Assembly (NCBI GenBank): GCA_037962975.1
Contig: CM075671.1
Location: forward strand, 157,035,501 to 157,099,500
From: Clitoria ternatea
Lineage: Eukaryota; Streptophyta; Magnoliopsida; Fabales; Fabaceae
Direction of reading: 5' to 3'
Length of the DNA: 64,000 nucleotides
Below are positions 56,128 through 64,000 of this stretch, piece after piece. Numbering within the stretch: the first letter of the stretch is position 1; each line of letters opens with the position of its first letter. The translations under genes were made by a program, and so were the position numbers. The notes beneath the pieces were generated by a model. That model did not search any database. It had not been told where the DNA came from and saw nothing but the letters and a program-made list of their open reading frames with translations.

Positions 56128-57014
56128 ATGAGGCGGAATAACCCCTTTAGGAATTTGGTGAAGTAAAATTCAGCGATGAGGTGGGATAGCCTCTAAGGAA
56201 TTTCAATGAAGTAAATTCAATAATGAGGCGTAGTAGCCTCTTAGGAATTTCATTGAATTGAATTCTGTAAGGAGGTGGAGTAGCCTCTTAAGAATTTCAA
56301 TGAAGTAAATTCAATAATGAGGCGTAGTAGCCTCTTAGGAATTTCATTGAAGTGAATTCTGTAAGGAGGCGGAGTAGCCTCTTAAGAATTTCAATGAAGT
56401 AGATTCAATAATGAGGCGTAGTAGCCTCTTAGGAATTTCATTGAAGTGAATTCTGTAAGGAGGCGGAGTAGCCTCTTAAGAATTTCAATGAAGTAAAATT
56501 CAATAATGAGGCGTAGTAGCCTCTTAGGAATTTCATTGAAGTGAATTCTGTAAGGAGGCGGAGTAGCCTCTTAAGAATTTCAATGAAGTAAATTCAATAA
56601 TGAGGCGTAGTAGCCTCTTAGGAATTTCATTGAAGTGAATTCTGTAAGGAGGCGGAGTAGCCTCTTAAGAATTTCAATGAAGTAAATTCAATAATGAGGC
56701 GTAGTAGCCTCTTAGGAATTTCATTGAAGTGAATTCTGTAAGGAGGCGGAGTAGCCTCTTAAGAATTTCAATGAAGTAAATTCAATAATGAGGCGTAATA
56801 GCCTCTTAGGAATTTCATTGAAGTGAATTCTGTAAGGAGGCGGAGTAGCCTCTTAAGAATTTCAATGAAGTAGATTCAATAATGAGGCGTAGTAGCCTCT
56901 TAGGAATTTCATTGAAGTGAATTCTATAAGGAGGCGGAGTAGCCTCTTAAGAATTTCAATGAAGTAAAATTCCGTAAGTAGGCGGAGTAGCCTCTTAGGA
57001 ATTTCAATGAAGCA
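56128..57014. repeat. 94-bp tandem array with a 47-bp substructure
   Basis: The unit consists of two related 47-bp halves, one with GGAGGCGGAGTAGCCTCTTA and the other with TGAGGCGTAGTAGCCTCTTA, each followed by a GAATTTCA(A/T)TGAAGT segment. Unit starts at 56271, 56365, 56459, 56554, 56648, 56742, 56836 and 56930 give a period of 94 (once 95). The first units (from 56128) are more diverged. The array lies in the 3' UTR between pol and the antisense gene. Confidence 0.97.
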
Positions 57015-57174
57015 CAATTTTTACAAGTGTTGAACTTACTTGAACTTGTTGACAGTGCTTGAGTTTATTGATTACGTACTCCGTAAAATATTGGTAGTTA
57101 GGCGGAGCCAAGTTTTGGATGGAGTGTTCATCCATTTGGACTGGAGTGTTTCTCCTGATCACGTGACAATTGTT

Positions 57175-57500
57175 GAATCCAGGGTTGGTATGGTGCAGCG
57201 TATAGCTGTGACACCAATCCTTTCCGCAGGAAATTTGCTGGACTTTGGGGTCGGTATGGTGCAGCATATAGCTGTGACACCCACTCTTTCCACAAGAAGC
57301 CTGCAATACCTTGGGGTCAGAATGGTGTAGCATATAGCTGTGACACCGATTCCTTCCACAGGCGGCCTGCAGGACCTTGGGGTCGGTATGGTGCAGCATA
57401 TAGCTGTGACACCAATCCTTTCCCCCCAAGGAGTTTTTTGGACCTTAGGGTCGGTATGGTGCAGCATATAGCTGTGACACCAATCCTTTCCCCCAAGGAG
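57175..57500. repeat. 66-bp tandem array in the 3' UTR
   Basis: About five units with GGTCGGTATGGTGCAGCATA, then AGCTGTGACACCAATCCTTTCC. TGGTGCAG (once TGGTGTAG) begins at 57191, 57257, 57323, 57389 and 57457 (period 66, last 68). Because 66 is a multiple of 3, several frames stay open across the array. Confidence 0.95.
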
Positions 57501-57795
57501 TTTTTTGTTGACTCCGTTTGTGAAGCTGTGTTGCATTTTGGTTGATCTTTATGGAAAAGAGTTATGCATCTATGCTTCAATTTTTGGAGCCGTTGTCTTA
57601 TCTGTATGGGAACAAGTTCTGCCATGGATAATCAATTCAAAGTTAGAGTGAAGATTGAATGTAGGAAGGAATTTCATTAATAATGGAACTACATAAAGGG
57701 CTGAGTTGGGGTATGTCTCTTCGAAACCTTCTCAAGGAAAGTATATCTAGGAAGAACCTTGAGTTAGGAGGAAAAGATCATACCATATTACCCAA

Positions 57796-59856
57796 CTAGC
57801 TGTAATATATGCGTAAATTTAAAATGTTCCATTTATTCCTGACCGGAGTGCCATCTAAGTTTTCTAGGCGGTATGTGCCTTTTCCCAGAATTTCGACAAC
57901 TCGGTATGGACCTTCCCATGTTGGTGCCAATTTGCCTTGGTGTGCAAATTTATTACCGATATTGGCCCTTCTCAAGACCAAATCTCCTTCTTTGAAACGG
58001 CGTTCAGAAACACGTATGTTATACCGTTTGCCGGTCTTTGCTTTAACAGCTTGGTCCCTTACAAAGACTTCCTCTCTCAACTCTGCCAAGACCTCGAGTT
58101 CATGGGCGAGGTTCTGTTGATTGGCTTCTTCGTTGAAATGGAGGACTCGAGCTGATGGGGCTGCCAATTCAATGGGAATAACAGCTTCGACTCCATATGT
58201 CAGCCGATATGGAGATTCATTTGTGGTGGAGTGAGGGGTTGTTCTATATGCCCATAGAACGTGGCACAATTGATTTGCCCAATCTCCCTTTGCTTCACCA
58301 AGGCGTTTCTTAAGGCCTTTCAAGATTTCTCTATTGGCAACTTCAGCTTGGCCATTGGTTTGAGGGTGTTCCACAGAAGAGAAAATCTGCGTAATGCTGA
58401 GATTTTCCAGGAGTTCAGTGAACTTTCGATCTGTGAATTGGGTGCCATTATCAGTGACTATGCGTCCAGGGACTCCGAAACGTGCAATGATATTCTCATA
58501 TACGAATCTTTGAGTCCTGGCTGACGTTATGTGCACCACTGCTTTTGCCTCAATCCATTTAGTGAAGTAATCAACACCAACTATTAAGTATTTGATACCG
58601 CCGGGCGCGGTTGGGAATGGACCCAAGATATCCATGCCCCATTGATAGAAAGGCCAAGGCGTTATTGATGATGACATTTCTTCTGCTGGAGTGTGATGAA
58701 GATTTGTGAATCGTTGACATTGATCGCATTTTTGAACATATGAGGCGGAGTCATACTTCAGAGTGGGCCACCAATACCCCGCCCTGAGTATTTTTCTCAT
58801 TAGACTCCGTGCCCCTGGATGATGTCCACACTGCCCTTCATGGACTTCTTCCAAAACAGCTTGCACCTCATTTTTGTTTATACAAATTAAGTAAGGAACA
58901 GAAATTCCTCGGCGGTATAACTGTCCGTCTAGGAGTGTATAATAACGTGCTTCTTTCTTTTGTTTCTTTCGCTCAAGATCATCTGTGGGTAATTGTCCAT
59001 TAACAAGATAACGAACTATTGGTGCTACCCAGGAATTGTCATCAAAGGAGCGGCTTTTAATCATATGTACTGAGGAAGGAAAGGAAATGCTTGGCTCCGC
59101 CAAGGTACTCTGTACAACCGTAGTTGTGCATCCTACCTTCTTTGTGCTGGCTAACATGGAGAGGATATCAGCACGTGTATTTTCTTCGCGGGGTACATGC
59201 TTGAAAGTAACTTCATTGAAGCGTTGTTTTAACTCATTGACGCAGTCTAGATATTGTTGCAGCAGAGGTTCTTTGGCCTGATACTCACCAAGAATTTGTG
59301 AGATGACCAATTGAGAATCACTGCATAGGGTAACAGTTTTGGCCCCAATATCTTGTGCTGCTCTGAGTCCGGCCAAGCAGGCTTTATACTCCGCCTGATT
59401 GTTAGACGTAGTGAAGGTAAAGTGTAACGAAATTTCAAGATGTACCCCGTCATCACTTTCTATAACAATTCCTGCTCCACATCCTCTGTTATTTGAAGAT
59501 CCATCAACGTATATTGTCCAATGTGAATGATCTGCATCTGGGCTAGAGCCTGTTAATTCAACTACGAAATCTGCTAGGACCTGTGCCTTGATAGCAGTTC
59601 TTGGTTCATAGGATATGTCGAATTCAGAGAGTTCTATGGCCCATTTGATCATCCTTCCAGCCAGGTCTGGTTTGAACAGTATAGTACGAAGTGGCAAGTC
59701 TGTGCGAATCAGGATGGGATGGGCATGGAAATATGGTCTTAGGCGTCGTGAGGCCCAAACGACTGCAAGTGCTGCCTTTTTAATCTTCTGATAACGGTAT
59801 TCTGCACCATGCAGTGTTTTACCAGTGAAGTACACCGGTCGTTGGCCTTCAACTGT
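57796..59856 (-). CDS. Tat pol, second part: RNase H, archaeal-type RNase H, integrase
   Basis: In frame with the preceding pol part across a TAG at 59857-59859; the first ATG is at 59835 (679 aa). Order: C-terminal part of the original RNase H (YFTGKTLHGAEYRYQ... ILIRTDLPLRT...), then a second RNase H with TIYVDGSSNNRGCGAGIVIE (about residues 105-125) and the CSDSQLV motif. The integrase has an HHCC zinc-binding domain (GHHPGARSL...KCDQCQR), a catalytic core with Asp in WGMDILGPFP, Asp in VTDNGTQFT and Glu in NGQAEVANREI (D,D-35-E pattern), and a C-terminal domain with FKEGDLVLRR, ending NLRIYYS. No chromodomain, as usual for the Tat group. It digests the RNA template and inserts the DNA copy into the genome. 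The catalytic residues are intact. Confidence 0.92.
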   Translation of the reverse strand, partial: TVEGQRPVYFTGKTLHGAEYRYQKIKKAALAVVWASRRLRPYFHAHPILIRTDLPLRTILFKPDLAGRMIKWAIELSEFDISYEPRTAIKAQVLADFVVELTGSSPDADHSHWTIYVDGSSNNRGCGAGIVIESDDGVHLEISLHFTFTTSNNQAEYKACLAGLRAAQDIGAKTVTLCSDSQLVISQILGEYQAKEPLLQQYLDCVNELKQRFNEVTFKHVPREENTRADILSMLASTKKVGCTTTVVQSTLAEPSISFPSSVHMIKSRSFDDNSWVAPIVRYLVNGQLPTDDLERKKQKKEARYYTLLDGQLYRRGISVPYLICINKNEVQAVLEEVHEGQCGHHPGARSLMRKILRAGYWWPTLKYDSASYVQKCDQCQRFTNLHHTPAEEMSSSITPWPFYQWGMDILGPFPTAPGGIKYLIVGVDYFTKWIEAKAVVHITSARTQRFVYENIIARFGVPGRIVTDNGTQFTDRKFTELLENLSITQIFSSVEHPQTNGQAEVANREILKGLKKRLGEAKGDWANQLCHVLWAYRTTPHSTTNESPYRLTYGVEAVIPIELAAPSARVLHFNEEANQQNLAHELEVLAELREEVFVRDQAVKAKTGKRYNIRVSERRFKEGDLVLRRANIGNKFAHQGKLAPTWEGPYRVVEILGKGTYRLENLDGTPVRNKWNILNLRIYYS

Positions 59857-61674
59857 CTACTTGACCAGAGCCACTGCCAGTGCTTCATCTGAAACAGACA
59901 AATAAACAATGAGTTGCTCACCTGGGCTTGGTTTTACCAGGATTGGAGGGCTGGCTAAAACATTTTTCAAGCTTTGGAAAGCTGCCTCTTGCTCTGGGCC
60001 CCAACTGAATTTTTTGTCTTTTTTCAACATTTTGTACAAGGGAAGAGAGCGATGAGCCATTTTTGGCATGAACCGTGCTAGAGCAGCGATTTTGCCATTG
60101 AGGGATTGTACCTCTCTTAATGTTTTGGGGCTCTGCAACTCTTGGATTACGTGACATTTATCAGGATTAGCCTCAATACCTCTTTGTGTTAGCATGAAAC
60201 CCAGAAATCTGCCCCCAGGGATAGCAAATGTACATTTTAATGGGTTGAGTCTCATGTCGTATTGTTGTAGGCGTTGAAAAATGAGGCGTAGATCTTCAAC
60301 ATGATCTCCTCCTTCCGGGGTCTTGGCAATAATATCATCAATATACACTTCTACCAGCTTTGTGTGCATAGCCTCAAAAACTTTGTTGATCATGCGCTGG
60401 TAGGTTGCCCCGGCGTTCTTTAGCCCAAATGGCATGACGTTGTAACAAAAGACCCCTTTGTCATTAACAAATGTTGTCTTCTCTTGATCATCCTCACACA
60501 TTGGGATTTGGTTGTAACCGGAGTAAGTATCCATAAAAGATAGATACTTGTATCCTGAAGAATCGTCAACCAATCTGTCAATGTTGGGGAGAGGGTATGG
60601 ATCCTTAGGACAACATTTATTCAAATCAACGTAGTCTATACACATACGCCACTTGCCATTGGCTTTCTGTACCATAACCACGTTGGACAGCCAGGAGGAG
60701 TAACGGAGTTCCCTGATGAACCCCGCCTTGAGGAGCTCCTCCGTTTGTTCACAAGCAGCTTTTTGCTTAGCAGGACCCATACGCCGTTTCTTTTGTGCCA
60801 CGGGCTTAGTTTCAGGATACACCGCCAGGCGGTGACAACAAAAGTTGGGATCCATGCCAGGCATGTCTGCAGCAGTCCAAGCGAAGATTTCTTTATACTC
60901 ATGGAGAAGTGCAATCAGTCTTGCCTCCATGTTAGCCTCAAGCTTGTCATTGACGTTTGTAATCTGTTCCGGGGTGCTACCCAAAACAATAGACTTGGAT
61001 CCGCCATCAGGAGTTGGTTTCAAAGGGTTCAGGGGGTCTATAGAAGACTCCGCCCTGAGGTCAAGATCCACTAAATTGACGGATACCGCCGCACTGCCCC
61101 CTTCATTCAACTTTCTTTTCTTAGACACGGCTTCCAGCTTGACCATGTTAAGACTCAAGTTGTAGCAATAGCGAGCCATTTCTTGGTCACCCCTCACAGA
61201 TGAGACTTGATTATCTTTGTCAATGAACTTGATTAACAAATGGGGAGTTAAAACGATGGCTTCCATGGCATTCAGGGTAGGCCACCCAATGATGCCATTG
61301 TATGGAGATTTAACATCAATGACAAGAATCCTGGATTTCACGGTCCTTGCTTCAGGTTCACCATCAAAAGTAATCCTTGTGTCCAAATAGCCTTTAGTGG
61401 GCTGTTTGGCGCCATTAAAGGCTGTAAGGTCCTGTGTATAAGGCTGCAAATCAGCATCAGTTAGCCCCATGCATTTAAAACAGTCATAAAAGATAACGTC
61501 GCAGGAACTTCCCTGATCAATTAGGATGCCTTTTACATCCATATTAGCGATTACCGCAATAATCACTACTGCATCATCTCCCTCAGGAATAGTAGGGCCA
61601 AAATCATCATCTGTGAAGGTTATAGGCGGAGTCTGGACCCCGTTCCTGAATGGGCGATATTCTTTGCTCTTGCC
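59857..61674 (-). CDS. Tat pol, first part: protease and reverse transcriptase
   Basis: The frame is open from just after the gag TAG (61675-61677); the first ATG is at 61566 (569 aa). The aspartic protease has its active site ILIDQGSS at residues 14-21 of the ATG-started ORF and a GRPTL-like IIGWPTLNAME near residue 95. A linker (SAAVSVNLVDLDLR) precedes RT: YSSWLSNVVMVQKANGKWRMCIDY.DLN, YPLPNID, FMDTYSGYNQI, MPFGLKNAGATYQRMIN and the catalytic YIDD (about residue 408), then the thumb and the start of RNase H (FSWGPEQEAAFQSLK, SDEALAVALVK). It ends at TAG 59857-59859, where Tat copy 3 has a Glu codon, so a point mutation is likely. The enzyme converts element RNA to DNA in cytoplasmic particles. 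Confidence 0.92.
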   Translation of the reverse strand, partial: GKSKEYRPFRNGVQTPPITFTDDDFGPTIPEGDDAVVIIAVIANMDVKGILIDQGSSCDVIFYDCFKCMGLTDADLQPYTQDLTAFNGAKQPTKGYLDTRITFDGEPEARTVKSRILVIDVKSPYNGIIGWPTLNAMEAIVLTPHLLIKFIDKDNQVSSVRGDQEMARYCYNLSLNMVKLEAVSKKRKLNEGGSAAVSVNLVDLDLRAESSIDPLNPLKPTPDGGSKSIVLGSTPEQITNVNDKLEANMEARLIALLHEYKEIFAWTAADMPGMDPNFCCHRLAVYPETKPVAQKKRRMGPAKQKAACEQTEELLKAGFIRELRYSSWLSNVVMVQKANGKWRMCIDYVDLNKCCPKDPYPLPNIDRLVDDSSGYKYLSFMDTYSGYNQIPMCEDDQEKTTFVNDKGVFCYNVMPFGLKNAGATYQRMINKVFEAMHTKLVEVYIDDIIAKTPEGGDHVEDLRLIFQRLQQYDMRLNPLKCTFAIPGGRFLGFMLTQRGIEANPDKCHVIQELQSPKTLREVQSLNGKIAALARFMPKMAHRSLPLYKMLKKDKKFSWGPEQEAAFQSLKNVLASPPILVKPSPGEQLIVYLSVSDEALAVALVK

Positions 61675-62874
61675 CTACACAGACAAAATCATACGATGAT
61701 GATTTTTCCTGGCGGTGTTTGAGGGTCCGCCCCCGGCGAAGCCTCCAGCAATCATATCTACAACCTGCCTTTTGCCCCGCGATCTGGATTCAGGGCTTGG
61801 TTCCCTTTGGGCGGACTCCAGAACAACGCCTTTTTGTTTTTCTGTTGCCGCCGTACGTTTTGGCTCTCGAGTATTATCAGGATCCGAAGAACGATCACGA
61901 TGTCGTTTTTCAAACTTTTCTGGCTCATCATGAGACTTACCCTTAAACAAATAGTGTTTCAGTTTGCCTTCACGAATAAGCACCTCAATGGTGTTTTTGA
62001 GTTGTTTACACTCCTCCGTGGTATGGCCAACTGACTCGTGGAACTCACAATATTTCTTTGGGTTTCCACCACGCCTGATTGGAGGTGGACGTTGGATCCC
62101 ATAAACGTTGAGGGTAGTCCATCCTATTTCACGCAAGATTTGTTCATATGACGTGTTCAGGGGTGCATAATGAGCAAAATTGAACACACGTCTATCTTGT
62201 TGTTTGAAGGGTTGGTTCCCTACTTTGTCTTTTTGGTGGAACTTGTCATTCTTGGATGATTTTTCCTTGTCTTTGTCATGATGTGGAGCTGCAGTGGGTG
62301 GTTTACTGCGAGATGCAGTGGCTTCCAGGTGCATCTCAATACCCACATACTTGGACGCCTTCCTGCGAAATTCCTCCATCGTGGATGGAGGTCCCTTTGC
62401 CAATGACAAAGCAAAAGGTGATTTTGGCTGCATAGCCTCGATGAGGATATACAACTGGATTGCTTTTGTCAAATCAGGAACCATGGCTGCCTCTTTATAA
62501 AATCTCTTAAGGAAATCCTTCAGAGATTCTTTGTCACCTTGCTTGATCTGAGCCAAGGTATGAGAGGTTCTAGGCGCATCCCTAGAAATCATGAAGTGGC
62601 TGCCAAAAGCTGTGGCCAAGTCCTCCCATGAATCAATGGAACCTGAAGGTAAGCTCTTGAACCAACTAAGAGCTTCACCTGTGAGGGTCCTGGGGAACAT
62701 TCTGCACATGACATCCTCTTCTGCTCCTAAGAACATAGCCTCGTAGATGTAGGCATCTAAATGCTTAGAAGGATCTGTTTCCCCAGTGTATTTTCCTATA
62801 GAAATGGGCTGCATAGTTTGCAAATGCCTGGGTACGTGTGCATTCATGAGCCTTTTAGAAAATGGGATACTCAT
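61675..62874 (-). CDS. Tat gag: capsid domain and zinc knuckle
   Basis: The main gag body, 399 aa from the ATG at 62874. The Retrotrans_gag domain covers about residues 20-170: ISIGKYTGETDPSKHLDAY, ALSWFKSLPSGSIDSWEDLATAFGSHF and SLKDFLKRFYKEA are its usual landmarks. A basic, Lys-rich linker precedes a variant zinc knuckle CEFHESVGHTTEEC (C-x2-H-x4-H-x4-C, about residues 275-290), the form common in this lineage. A basic tail follows. It assembles the virus-like particle and binds genomic RNA. It ends in TAG at 61675-61677, in frame with protease; Tat copy 3 has CAG there. The N-terminal ~120 residues are in another frame (62871-63242), which overlaps by ATGA. Confidence 0.9.
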   Translation of the reverse strand: MSIPFSKRLMNAHVPRHLQTMQPISIGKYTGETDPSKHLDAYIYEAMFLGAEEDVMCRMFPRTLTGEALSWFKSLPSGSIDSWEDLATAFGSHFMISRDAPRTSHTLAQIKQGDKESLKDFLKRFYKEAAMVPDLTKAIQLYILIEAMQPKSPFALSLAKGPPSTMEEFRRKASKYVGIEMHLEATASRSKPPTAAPHHDKDKEKSSKNDKFHQKDKVGNQPFKQQDRRVFNFAHYAPLNTSYEQILREIGWTTLNVYGIQRPPPIRRGGNPKKYCEFHESVGHTTEECKQLKNTIEVLIREGKLKHYLFKGKSHDEPEKFEKRHRDRSSDPDNTREPKRTAATEKQKGVVLESAQREPSPESRSRGKRQVVDMIAGGFAGGGPSNTARKNHHRMILSV

Positions 62875-63242
62875 CCTGTATCCCGAGGGGGTGCATTTGA
62901 ACCTGCTCTCCTTCCTTCTTGATGTTGAGCATTTGCCAGTGGGAGGCTTCGTTGCTCTTCCATGTAAGTAGGGATGCGAGAGTAGTTAGGAGTACTTGAT
63001 TCCTCCTGTACGTGTAATTCATGGTGTGGCTGTCTTGCAGGGCCAGCTTTCTCGTGCATGGGGTTCGCCTTTTCACGACGAAGCTCTGCGATTTCTTCTC
63101 TCAACATTCGAATCATATCATCTCTCGGATCTGGAGAGTCAACATGCGTTGCTTTTTTATGAGCATCGTTGCCGAAGTTGAGACGTCTAGGATTGCGTGG
63201 AGGAGAATCCTCATTCTGCACTTCTGGTCCTGGTCCCTCCAT
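62871..63242 (-). CDS. Tat gag: N-terminal segment, frameshifted
   Basis: 123 codons from the ATG at 63242, only about 55 nt downstream of the PBS, so this is the natural first start of the genomic RNA. It contains DMIRMLREEIAELRREKAN, a short coiled coil typical of the gag N-terminus of this lineage, and Pro/Arg-rich flanks. It ends at a TGA overlapping the ATG of the next ORF (ATGA at 62874-62871). The simplest reading is that a 1-2 nt indel split one gag; a programmed shift or reinitiation is possible but there is no slippery heptamer I can point to. Confidence 0.75.
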   Translation of the reverse strand: MEGPGPEVQNEDSPPRNPRRLNFGNDAHKKATHVDSPDPRDDMIRMLREEIAELRREKANPMHEKAGPARQPHHELHVQEESSTPNYSRIPTYMEEQRSLPLANAQHQEGRRAGSNAPPRDTG

Positions 63243-63296
63243 TAATGATGAGTGTGATGGAAATTTATCAAAGATTATGGGACTACCAAATTTACA

Positions 63297-63316
63297 GGTC
63301 CCACTGGGCGTGCCAA
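63297..63316 (-). other. Primer binding site of the young Tat element
   Basis: TTGGCACGCCCAGTGGGACC on the minus strand, starting directly after the LTR end ..AGTTCA. The TGGCACGCCC core begins one base inside. I do not assign the tRNA with certainty. Confidence 0.7.
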
Positions 63317-64000
63317 TGAACTGTCCTTTACAGGGGGTGTAAAAGTATGGTTGATGAACAATTCAAAATGTACATGTAATGTTAATCTGGTACAAGGAGA
63401 TATTTATAAATGTGCAAGTACGGAGTATCCTTGTATACTGGGGCGGAATACAATGCACTCTGGGCGATGTGACAGTCCACCTGAAGTAACCTTCTTTGCC
63501 TTCACACAATTGGTGGTGGTACCTGCAATTATTCTCCGACGCTCAAGTCAGTATTCTGAAATACTGTAAGACTTAGAAAGCAAATCTGAGAGAATTATGC
63601 AAGTAAAAGTGTAAGGTTCAGAATTGAGGGGGGGATCCCTCTATACCTTTTTACTGAGGTTTATATACCTGTTACTGATGCTCCATTATTGGTAGGACCC
63701 GTTCCTTGTTTTCTGGCATAATGCAAGAAAGGTAGTGGGTCCCTGTGTCGTTCACGAGCACCATCACTGTAGTGGGTATTTCCACTTGCTTGGAAAGCGT
63801 TAATGCTTTATTATTTTATTCATTGTTCCCTTTTATGTGTGACAGCGTGATTCCCATTTTCAACCTCTCAAGACAGAGTCAATCTCGTGCCGGGGTTATA
63901 AGTATGGGCTCGCTACGCAATATAGGAAATTTAATATTCCGCCTATGGCTTGGCGGAGTAGTATGCATTGGCGGAGTAACATGCTTTGGCGGAGTTACGT
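63317..64000 (-). repeat. 5' LTR of the young Tat element, partial
   Basis: 684 bp colinear with 51689-52372 and about 97.5% identical by hand count. It contains the TATA box (63667-63660) and the first 18-bp units (from about 63950). About 163 bp of U3 should lie beyond the window. Confidence 0.93.

Larger units (their letters stand above)
51689..64000 (-). mobile_element. Young Tat-lineage Ty3/gypsy retrotransposon (Tat copy 2), right end cut by window
   Basis: In minus orientation: 5' LTR (63317 to beyond 64000), PBS, gag, protease-RT-RNase H-second RNase H-integrase, a 3' UTR with two tandem arrays, an antisense gene, PPT and 3' LTR (51689-52535). With an 847-bp LTR the full length would be about 12.47 kb. 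A second, archaeal-type RNase H between RNase H and integrase and an antisense extra ORF place it in the Tat group (relatives of Ogre, Grande and Retand). The LTRs differ at 16 sites plus one 1-bp indel over 684 bp (hand count, about 2.3%), 15 of the 16 being transitions, so the insertion is recent. As it stands, gag-pol is broken by one frameshift and two TAG codons. Confidence 0.92.

Noticed and set aside
61675..61677. Programmed readthrough at the gag/pol TAG
   Set aside because: Tat copy 3 has CAG at the same codon and no supporting RNA structure was seen; a mutation is simpler. Kept only as part of the TAG pattern.

Overview
This is nuclear DNA of a flowering plant, most likely a legume (inferred from the retrotransposon families and the abundant TAATCGATTA words typical of legume intergenic DNA). 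I recognise no host gene, tRNA, rRNA or CRISPR array. Almost all of the window is nested LTR retrotransposons in different states of decay.

Layout. 1-4256: an Athila-like Ty3/gypsy remnant on the minus strand (gag-protease, tRNA-Asp-type PBS, 1.5 kb LTR) facing an inverted LTR piece; it sits inside 'Tat copy 1'. 4257-8475: Tat copy 1, old, with an extra ORF on + and pol on -. 8476-14682: scraps of Athila-like, Ty1/copia and Tekay-like elements. 14683-27240: an Athila-like LTR split by an 11.2 kb element with giant LTRs and no coding capacity (15059-26254, TSD TGCAT on both sides). 27241-30044: unassigned DNA and a minus-strand Tekay-like LTR piece. 30045-39600: 'Tat copy 3', inverted relative to the others, running from the gag C-terminus to the start of its 3' LTR, with an Athila-like solo LTR inserted in its RT. 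39600-51688: LTR-like DNA, a copia LTR, unassigned AT-rich DNA, a gypsy gag start and a second copy of the copia LTR. 51689-64000: a young, almost complete Tat element ('Tat copy 2') on the minus strand. It was inserted in that copia LTR, and its 5' LTR runs off the right edge.

The most interesting system is the antisense gene of the three Tat copies. Downstream of pol, on the opposite strand, each carries a gene for a coiled-coil protein of the plant 'putative gypsy type transposon' kind. In the young copy it looks like a complete plant transcription unit: a 73-bp duplicated upstream block, a TATA box, an ATG, a phase-1 GT-AG intron, a stop and an AATAAA. The TATA context recurs in copy 3, the intron site in all three copies, and a C-terminal NPG..LNT.GIHPYYEF signature in all three. 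Such an intron would survive retrotransposition because it lies antisense to the genomic RNA.

A second theme is that several LTR families carry clusters of their own short palindromic word (CTGACGCTACGTGTCAG, CCACTGGCAGTGG, CCATGG-type, TAATCGATTA, CTTAGTCAACTAAG). In the Athila-like LTRs these lie just upstream of the TATA box. A third is that the young element's frames are broken only by TAG codons; copies in the same window show sense codons at three of the four places.
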